This document shows, in pieces, positions 61,701-64,000 of a stretch of 64,000 nt of DNA. How positions within the stretch are numbered: position 1 is the first letter of the stretch; each line of letters begins with the position of its first letter. Under the pieces are notes generated by a model. The model saw only the letters and a program-made list of their open reading frames with translations, ran no database searches and was not told the origin of the DNA. The position numbers were made by a program, and so were the translations under genes. Origin of the DNA: Holophaga sp. (lineage in GTDB: Bacteria; Acidobacteriota; Holophagae; Holophagales; Holophagaceae). The stretch lies in the NCBI GenBank assembly GCA_031292735.1, contig JARLGP010000304.1:13397-77396 (forward strand), in the 5' to 3' direction.

Positions 61701-64000
61701 GTTGGAGGTCACCGAGATGTCGCCCACGGGCGTGCCGCCCGTGCCGATCTCGGCGCCCTCGCCGATGTCGGCCAGGGTCTCGTTGGAGTTGGCCACCACG
61801 GCCAGGGCTCCGGCCACGGCCACCTCGCCGCCGCTGGCGCCGGAGACGGCCACCGAGGCCTGGCCCTTCAGGAAGGGCTGGTCCAGGTTCTGTTCCGACT
61901 TGGCCGCGATGGTGATGCTGCCCGCCTGGGACACGGTGTTGTTGGCGCCCAGCGCCGCCTGGGTCTCGTTCAGGGTCGCGGTCAGGGCCACCGCCGCGGC
62001 GATGCCGTCCTTGTCGGAAACCGCCTCGCCGGTGGCCTTGGTGGCGTAGTTGGTATCGGTGGTGGCCTTGATGGCCAGGTCCCCGCTGGTGCTGAGCTTG
62101 ACGCCGGTGCCGGTGGTGGCCACGGCCTGGTTCTCGGCGACCCCCACCCCGATGGCCGCGGCGACGCTGACCTTGGCGCCGGACTGCTTGGTGTTGCCGG
62201 TGGAATCGGTGTTGGTGCTGGGCGTCGTGGCTGAAGTGGAGTCGTTCTCCTTGCTCAGGTCGAGGTTCTTGGTGCCGGAATTCTGCTTCTGGGCGAAATT
62301 CAGTTGAGCGTCCTTCTGTTCGTCCGGCGTGGTGCCCGCCGCAGGCTTGCTGGAATCGTTCGGATCCTTCTGGGTGGCCGCGCCCTTGGCGCTGGCCGTG
62401 GCCGTGGTGGTCAGGGAGGTGGTCGAACCGGCCTCCAGGTCGATGCCGGTGGAGCCGCCGGCGTTCCGTTCGATGCCGGCCGAGACGTGGTCCATGGCCA
62501 CGGTGGCGGCCAGGGAAGCCCCGACGGCCACATCGCCCGAGGTCTGCCCGGTGGCGGTGGTGGTCACGGTGTCCGTCCCGGTGGCCTGGGTGGACAGGTT
62601 GCCGGCCAGGTCCAGATCCGTGGCCGAGGTGCCCAGGTTGGCGGAGGTGGTGTTCAAGGCGACCGCCACGGCCGCCAGCGGGGTGATGTTGACCTTGGCC
62701 CCGGAGGCGCCGCCGGTCACCTGGGTGATGAGGGTGTTGTCGGAACGGGCGCTGAGGGTCAGGTTGTCCACGCCGGTGAGGGCGACCCCGTCGCCCACCT
62801 CGGCCACGGAGCTGTCCACCACGACGTTCAAGCCCACCGAAGCGCCCACGCCCACCTTGGCGTCGGAGCCGCTGCCGGTGACCTTGGCGCCGGCACTCAC
62901 CGTGCTGGTGGAGGTGTTGCTCGTTTCCACCGCCACATCGCCGCCGCCAGCAGCCACGCTGGTGCCGATGGTCGTGCCGTCCAGCCGGGCTTCCGTGGTG
63001 TTGACCACCACGTTCGCCGCCAGGGAACCGGCCACGCCCACATTGCTCGCCCCGGCGCCGCTGGTGGCGGAAGCCCCGAAGGCGTTGCTCGTCGTGCCCG
63101 TGGTCGGCATGAGCGCGCTCACGGTGACACCCTTGGCCGAAATGGTGCTGCCGTCATCAATCAAAGCCTGGTTGCTGGTGGTTCCCACGTTCAGGGCCAC
63201 CGCCGCGCCCACCCCGACCGCCGTGTTGCCGGTCTGGCTGCCATCGGCCGTGGCCTGGGCGCCCGTTTGCGCCGAGCTGGCAACGGTCAGTTTGCCGGCG
63301 CTGGTGAGCGTGGCCCCGGAACCGACCTCCGCCTTCGTGCTGGCCACGCCGACGTTCACCCCGATGGCTGCCGCGACGGTCACCTTGCCGTCGCTGGTGC
63401 TGGCCGAAGGCGTCTCCGTGGTGGAGCCTGTGGTCTTGCTGGTCGCCGCGGCATCCGCTCCGGAAGCCTTGGCCTTGTCGCCCTGGGTCTTCACCTGGGT
63501 GTCCACATCCTGGCCCGAACTGGACTTCCCGTCGGAGCCTTCCGCCGCGCCGCCCGCCACGCTCGCCGTCGCGCTGGTGGTGCTGCTGCTGGTCGACACC
63601 GCCGCGACCGTGATCCCGTTGTCGCTTCCCGTGGTGGTCAGGTTCCGGTTCACCGACGCGCTCACCGTGTCGATCGCCGTGGTCAGCGCCAGCGATGCTC
63701 CCACCGCCACGCTGTTGCCCTGCGTCGTTCCCGTCGCCTTCGTCGTCACCGCGCCCGTCTGGGTCGCCGTGCTGGTGTAGGCCCCGTCCAGGCTCACGCC
63801 CGTGCCCGTGCCCAGATCCGCCGTCGTGCTGTCCACCGCCACCGACACCGCCACCAGCGGCGTCACCGTCACCTTGGCTCCCGCCGCTCCGCCGGTCACC
63901 GTCGTCGTCATGGTGTCCCCGCCCGTCGCGTTCAGCCCCATGCTGGTCCCGCCGGTCAGCACCGCTCCGTTCTCCACTTCCGCCGTGGTGGTGTCCACCG
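46701..64000 (-). CDS. Giant two-partner-secretion exoprotein (TpsA), partial; LktA-family filamentous adhesin-like
   Basis: At least 5,765 residues are visible and the start is beyond the right edge. Composition is Ala/Gly/Ser/Thr/Val rich with almost no Cys (I found one, in QACDVQL near the C-terminus), as in secreted beta-helix adhesins. From the right edge to about 54.4 kb the protein consists of dozens of units of about 45-60 residues with a TEAYIG.GA core and an AGxxxGxxxVGG stretch. The part from 54.4 to 47 kb resembles filamentous haemagglutinin, with a helical insert (52.77-53.5 kb) and a run of nine shorter repeats near the C-terminus. The repeat style is that of leukotoxin LktA-family filamentous adhesins. 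The usual TPS secretion domain would be at the unseen N-terminus. Adjacent tpsB supports secretion; the target is unknown. Confidence 0.88.
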   Translation of the reverse strand, partial: VDTTTAEVENGAVLTGGTSMGLNATGGDTMTTTVTGGAAGAKVTVTPLVAVSVAVDSTTADLGTGTGVSLDGAYTSTATQTGAVTTKATGTTQGNSVAVGASLALTTAIDTVSASVNRNLTTTGSDNGITVAAVSTSSSTTSATASVAGGAAEGSDGKSSSGQDVDTQVKTQGDKAKASGADAAATSKTTGSTTETPSASTSDGKVTVAAAIGVNVGVASTKAEVGSGATLTSAGKLTVASSAQTGAQATADGSQTGNTAVGVGAAVALNVGTTSNQALIDDGSTISAKGVTVSALMPTTGTTSNAFGASATSGAGASNVGVAGSLAANVVVNTTEARLDGTTIGTSVAAGGGDVAVETSNTSTSTVSAGAKVTGSGSDAKVGVGASVGLNVVVDSSVAEVGDGVALTGVDNLTLSARSDNTLITQVTGGASGAKVNITPLAAVAVALNTTSANLGTSATDLDLAGNLSTQATGTDTVTTTATGQTSGDVAVGASLAATVAMDHVSAGIERNAGGSTGIDLEAGSTTSLTTTATASAKGAATQKDPNDSSKPAAGTTPDEQKDAQLNFAQKQNSGTKNLDLSKENDSTSATTPSTNTDSTGNTKQSGAKVSVAAAIGVGVAENQAVATTGTGVKLSTSGDLAIKATTDTNYATKATGEAVSDKDGIAAAVALTATLNETQAALGANNTVSQAGSITIAAKSEQNLDQPFLKGQASVAVSGASGGEVAVAGALAVVANSNETLADIGEGAEIGTGGTPVGDISVTSNDTSRLSASAMAGAASNGSESKAGVGASFAVLLAENKTTAGVGYGTLGTASDIDADSLTVLANKNPIQFTAPFNIVTSPKDKDFLETLANPATYLSQVNDYTEAVAGAESKGDAAVAGSFAVNVFGNTTNAYVNNASVTTTGTQSGGTLGVQVASHADTDAISVAGAVAASKQAGVGISNTDIVNSDQVLASVEGTSKLDSTHSVQVDANAKQNIVNVSISAAAATSGTGVGGVLGVIVTMNDVEASIGQGASVQSEGDVAVTAGNATLSVMAAGGIGAGDSVGVGASVAANIIKNKTLASIGQDAKVDAAQTLTVGATASETAVTGVVAGAASEQVSVSGSLSLDTILTDTEASIGQGAQVNTVYSGPAQAVAITAQDTSTVVGLAGSLAAAGDVGVGASIDTAVLDKKVMAFIADDADGKDAAVVDAKQQVAVNATSTDSIVSVTAGLAGGGDVAVGGAVSIGVVENSVQASIGQHAKVHSDGNVLVNAEDDITAVLTAGGAAFGGDAGMGASLAVATLLGSTKATIGADAEVTALGNGSQAQVYTGTGSGSNTAAARGLAVTANTQDNLMTTDVSGAGSSDVGLAFSLSGNVIATDTEATIAGGAIINKDQTGASSAQQVQVKANDDTILYNTAGSLGGAGAVGIGGSANVGVVSKTTIAQIGVGAQVKATKAVELDANSTEFTTSTTAGFGFGGTVGVAGSAGAIAVADTTEAIIADGTSTTGATTIAVSGGDLALSASDKATSILITGAGAGGGTTGVGISLAVAVNTSKTQAKIGDYAVTDATGETSVLANSYENLDLATVAGSGGGAAGVAGTIAVNVVASDTEAGIGKNAKVNLGGSPSDQTVDVEAKDEIITASVGGVGTGGGAAGVGGTADVTFAKNTTTAYIDNDAQVNAGSNVTVNASDTKYVNSAIAAGAGGGAAGVDGTLSVIAVGSLLDDQANSGLQVDSNGNNKTTTAVDASTDTSTLNKSLGSSAQSTDTANQLSAAEKKASVSDQIGGTTSIPHTNTQAYIGKNAKVNAGGDVKLTASDTTMAIVAAGSGAGGGAAGVAGAFGVVLLHDSAEAFIADGAQVNAKGEIGVNATTGEQVYNMAVTATGAGAADVGGAAAVNVVTSDTAAYVGAAKLNQDTAYQQGSESVSVNAGSSTVLVTAAGAGGGSGAASVGGVLNTNVLVKNTEAYIGDGAAVSAQTNVGVSAASTEDIVNGAVSIRGAGAAAVSGVVEANLVDDTTQAYIGASRKDTPVNGAVVDSQGNVTLSATDATLIVAASAVGNGAGAAAVGGNVAANVIANDTEAYVSDKSTVNARGKAGGVSVYDGGVGAASDLPAVPGGQSGQLDISGSGSSDANLSQGASFNLTDSDGNTRNTSDGMSGQTPTAAAGGLQAMTTSSGVKGLSISAVSEEKEIPVTLSVAGAGAAAVTGSAAANIVITTTKATIGDGVKVNTSAGPAAAVQLTAADNTLLVQTAGTISGAGAAAVSGAGNVGVVAKTTQAGIGDSTVNASDLSVHAVSAETVYSIGANLSVAGAAGVGGSVGVDAIENQTTASIGAGATINATGDLDVKADQDSAINLYTFSGAGGIVGVSGALSAGIIDNTTEAFVASSASKPTTLNAAGTTDVAATSTEAIQTVTVSGAGGGVGIAGAVAVKIVTSTTEAYIDQDAEVNQTTSAPGQNVKVSANDTVDLTGGGGTVSYAGLVGVGATAEINIVRNTTAAYLGAGAEVSAGNDVDVQANSSKSIQSAAVAASGGGAANISGAVALGIIGAALDSTSKGSISDENNSTTASSADKQISTDNVSGQLGDSQAVQGMKTTIGSETSSLNVSGSINSTAAGSLDKTQAYIGQSATVHAGGDLNVIAGDLTQINLVATGAAAGFVGIGGAVGVAVTNSTTNAFIDASAQISADQDVTVKATAGNVKADGSKVISTAGAGGVFGLDATVAVLSDTSTTQAYLGSGVDVTKAAALTVEADTTRQSTADAYGLTVAGIAVGASVATATFTGETDAYALGNVTTKVGSMDVKASDSSIATADAIAGTAGIVAGSGAAATAIASSAVNAYLDSGADVTATGDVTVSATGTASTLASAIGVNAGAYSVGVSVAVATTSPDVKAFIGSGSTVTAADLTVSATQALPGNGNSAEADSVGATGGLIGINGTSSTALNQGTTTSYVGDGSTLAISGATSVSATETTSQNASALGIVGGLLAIGADLAIANSSTTTNAYLGNGVAVTGASLSVTATGTDDNFASAVSGTGGVIAGSAAVASTTSDSTTTATTGSGSAQKPINVGSFNLAASHTALFNGQVDSTNAALAGASGAVASNSVDSTVTAAVENGGQIQANSVTISALNQATKDWLPDPSGSSSAGWNISSGSGGAISGPAGISVTHIAQDTSASIGDNANVHVLAPSSGVGVFTMDATNGIIGHDQVQLNSGGVIALAEASSEIYVDHANASVRFGKNTTVVSDLGDIDAGSRAVVDLNTLADADTYGLAGAPAGQAYSYFNGLNTATVGADTLLQANWGNITLAAGESSGGVPTSINAVSTVNLWNKTAIPISTVPDAETTVKNNASLTIDQSSGTITVGSQTIPYGVEAAGDINLAADQGTVTANATGIGKDIYREALAAAASAISELFGGSPVSFDYTGGTTSVTGQGQVTVNGTVLTGIQRDQAVTLSITNFNKDTGTWDLSISSTSGVGTITITPGVSIAGSMETRIANLQALALKYAGTAAADAYNAEITFIEYQMVSLGLASWGTDASGQKTIILGTSGGTGISPYSAAQTLLASFQKQQTSLNSLLGNWTTANTNLSNANTTLSNANTTLSTDNAEVTTIQNSHATYVDRDTELRAWQAATPNSKAANDAQAAVLADEATLNSLGLQFAASPSAAGATPLTASLNDLGTTYPSILTAAQSAAAQALTAQQQATTAQSQAQATFTSIDQQKILAEVDPSGTGATDSLSSQVAALNQQISTLQAELNPADPKDALSQTPNTGPTATFVTLPNITAKLGSIHVKGTSLTGTGNLEAPGNATVTITNKTPDYLVVKDITIDTNQADVTFNNVLVNTNSDINKLNHSGGVANFGAVLTGTNTTPTVTITSSYNPTGTNDVVGTTVIGYAPDIQLTGNISNPRGPVNVTSQAGSILSQGTIDAGTVNVVASNGDFVQSYSSNPDNFFDVGGDPMSINDGTSSPGGIVANGSVFLAARYLNINGLVQSGIAAWNLNLPASGVVLTGSAAQLDVDPNVLTTKIAEYAKGGPAVTTFNNNDGLTVTFDASQNLLTVTEAFAKADYSLASASNPGGLYKLVSNQYGNIGAAYDPANDRYVLDGTQVKGGYIQLYGQVMNTSTSGAATGKLNVMDGYGEINITNATQKAVVLSTLDTGSGAAGVINITDIQFVDDNQKPHSIDTTITRLNGQVTVDQVGAWNAAGTVFNDAAEIRTAGTTSSSSTSSGVDQTSVTGSRSAIYNPQTGLGYVYTTGTDESIEQDYSYSGYRFFGSTSLQTVPNLVDYRVSGPTQLSNPVPLPNGIYLVKNASGSYSSSPTVSDVEVKNGPDVWTTTREYTTTSWWEALFTFGAVTTYHIDFSEVSPYKDVKTTILKADNAIGVNFIGSDTGTINVHSAGSVDLTGAVTNKAGNTTIVAGNSGTGVTSANQNITQDNKTALISAENLTLAASGSIGSATAAVRTVATGTTNASAANGNIAIQQTQGNLTIGTVEASGQANDLLGQVNLEASGDIQGASGGYLVQGNTIQLTSDNGSIGSIAQPLNINVGFSSDATQQPYFGFTGKAQGDIGIQSQKWSGNANGDLLLNTVASSGGDVTVISPGQIIDNNPNQTTNMKTWNELLTYWDSLSLVAGSAANAAQAKKVLQSFENGRTQDYVTYWQMRNLQTNPAVYDPGFQYHSSPAQIAALKAAGITDIQTYDENRTAQYHTLNAEVGTYTTSYVANYKYVATAAEQASLSNGNSWTTQELGISVAPGLLKDITNTNPVVKDPNVSGRNVVLTAGTAIGNTVSTPIVIKTNADASTLTDAQKVALASAEFSDLDLSVPGEIQIYQRKPVNFQALTGLSATVAAAPDGTTDAGNMFLASLGDGILDTIQAQGQVRIKVVGSIVNESASTPALQTGDLVLEAANGGIGYLPDTGSGATVEPLRIQLANGANLTARAADNINLIQNTGDLEVQTIFSRGDLQLTVSHGSILDAFAVPQLNILADTIDLTAAGSIGADGNSLSMGINTITGGITATAGGGAYINGPAGNSFTIDAITAGDAVKLTADVDMTIDGSVTAPGPIGLVTGGTMTMAPGSLIHATASNLQANVGALDMEDNGTQAAAIHVDAGTLAITTLGDAIVTGIVSGNPTAGAVSITAEAGSILPGHAVGSGKPDITAHAAAGAGVTLDADLGIGYDPLDPRALSRKTLAGQDDALNLRTLNLQATSGGRAELADQDSVKVAGITAANDVLLTATGSITGGAIISTSASDPVNITSTAGAIDLDQVSGNSISLTAPGNVSGAGLTGTGTGSRVNVTSTGGDVNVATLSGNVLNLNAAGDLLGTGLAGTGTGSQVNATSTGGLINVSNVTGNALTLTAPGDVTGTTLTASGTGSQVNVRSSAGAVGVSDVTGDSITLNASGKADATGLTGSQIAVDSGSGAVHAAQVTGDAVSLTAMGDVTGDTLTGTTRVSARSTAGAIDLSNVAGNALTLDAAGDVTGTNLTGTGPDSRVSLTSTGGSITASNVTGTVLTLDAAGDVTGTGLIAGTTLNPAFSPSAAFAPAGTTFTPGGPGSQVIVASAGGDISVSDVTGDQVSLSAPGTVTGSSLVVGSNLQLAGTRVRADVTGQNQVVGGSVGGFDGSKANNVQLTLTSPSGFAFSSLASNTATVTVPSGTFSVGSMLIGDRATITNPATFMVVDQFNESMQACDVQLYSGGAPFSFLLTGNKVNTDAYVIYRDPMHEAIATTGEDRGGTEQAEDALNRTTLDPRLSRPMGTPADADASNRTPLISYSGFPVSAEEEEN
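47300..48400 (-). repeat. Nine C-terminal repeats in TpsA
   Basis: About nine units of 30-45 residues with the core VTGxxLTLxAxGDVTGTxL and a SQVNVTSTGG-like connector. Examples are VTGNALTLTAPGDVTGTTL and VTGTVLTLDAAGDVTGTGL. They stack as expected for beta-helix rungs. The DNA repeats on the plus strand as recurring GCCGGTCACGTC-type segments. Confidence 0.75.
52770..53500 (-). other. Predicted alpha-helical insert in TpsA
   Basis: A segment of about 240 residues interrupts the beta-helix sequence with helix-type composition rich in Gln, Asn, Ala and Leu: LASFQKQQTSLNSLLGNW, then tandem LSNANTT heptads (NLSNANTTLSNANTTLSTDN), then AAQALTAQQQATTAQSQAQ and VAALNQQISTLQAEL. The 7-residue periodicity suggests a coiled coil. 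The corresponding DNA heptad repeats are at about 53250-53320. Confidence 0.6.
54400..64000 (-). repeat. Large repeat array of the TpsA exoprotein
   Basis: This 9.6-kb stretch encodes dozens of related units. A typical unit contains the pattern GGxxAVNVVxNTTEAYIGxGA followed by VNAxGDVxVxA. Copies have diverged at the sequence level, so they are not exact DNA repeats. Unit length varies (about 45-60 residues). Assembly collapse or expansion is possible in such a region. Confidence 0.7.

Noticed and set aside
46701..64000. An RGD sequence in TpsA (FSRGDLQL, about 49150)
   Set aside because: One RGD in over 5,700 residues of repeat sequence is expected by chance and its exposure is unknown.

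Overview
The window is GC-rich DNA (about two thirds G+C by eye) from a diderm bacterium: it encodes outer-membrane barrels, an OmpA-like protein, a two-partner secretion system and a periplasmic multihaem cytochrome. Amino-acid fermentation genes beside respiratory c-type haem and a Fe-S repair protein suggest an anaerobe or facultative anaerobe. I guess Acidobacteriota of the Holophaga/Geothrix type from gene content alone; this is inference and no rRNA or other marker is present. I saw no tRNA, rRNA, CRISPR array or insertion sequence.

Layout. (1) 1-7.5 kb, minus strand: an apparently complete ornithine oxidation operon, ord-ortA-ortB-oraS-oraE-mutL-like-orr, with orr running off the left edge. 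(2) 7.5-8.05 kb: a divergent control region with inverted repeats and a frameshifted remnant of an XRE/cupin regulator. (3) 8.05-11.4 kb, plus strand: arcB, arcC, arcA (arginine deiminase pathway). Together 1-3 would turn arginine into ornithine with ATP gain and then ornithine into acetyl-CoA and D-alanine. (4) 11.4-21 kb: a carbohydrate-type catabolic locus around a regulatory region with four near-identical palindromes. On one side are an outer-membrane protein and an iron-containing alcohol dehydrogenase; on the other an FGGY kinase, a class II aldolase, a class III aminotransferase, an aldolase-like protein without its metal ligands and an MFS carrier; a GntR regulator and a MipA-like barrel follow. 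The set resembles the fucose pathway (FucK/FucA/FucO) with an aminotransferase where an isomerase is expected, and is the best candidate here for an undescribed pathway. (5) 21-26.5 kb: envelope and housekeeping genes (DUF2147, OmpA, MscL, an ECF-type membrane protein with DUF1893, Tag, LysE). (6) 26.5-34.7 kb, minus strand: yejABEF peptide importer, then homospermidine synthase and an ornithine/lysine decarboxylase. (7) 35-42.5 kb: MutM, Fe-S repair protein behind an FNR-like box, a CsgG-like protein, and an AT-richer island with AlaX and a macrodomain protein. (8) 42.6-45 kb: a Tat-exported FMN hydroxy-acid oxidase with a trihaem cytochrome, and an ABC ATPase. (9) 45-64 kb, minus strand: a two-partner secretion pair, TpsB and a giant repetitive exoprotein of at least 5,765 residues whose start lies beyond the right edge.

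Ornithine links several parts of the window: it is made by ArcA/ArcB, oxidised by the Orr/Ora/Ord/Ort route, and probably also decarboxylated to putrescine for homospermidine.
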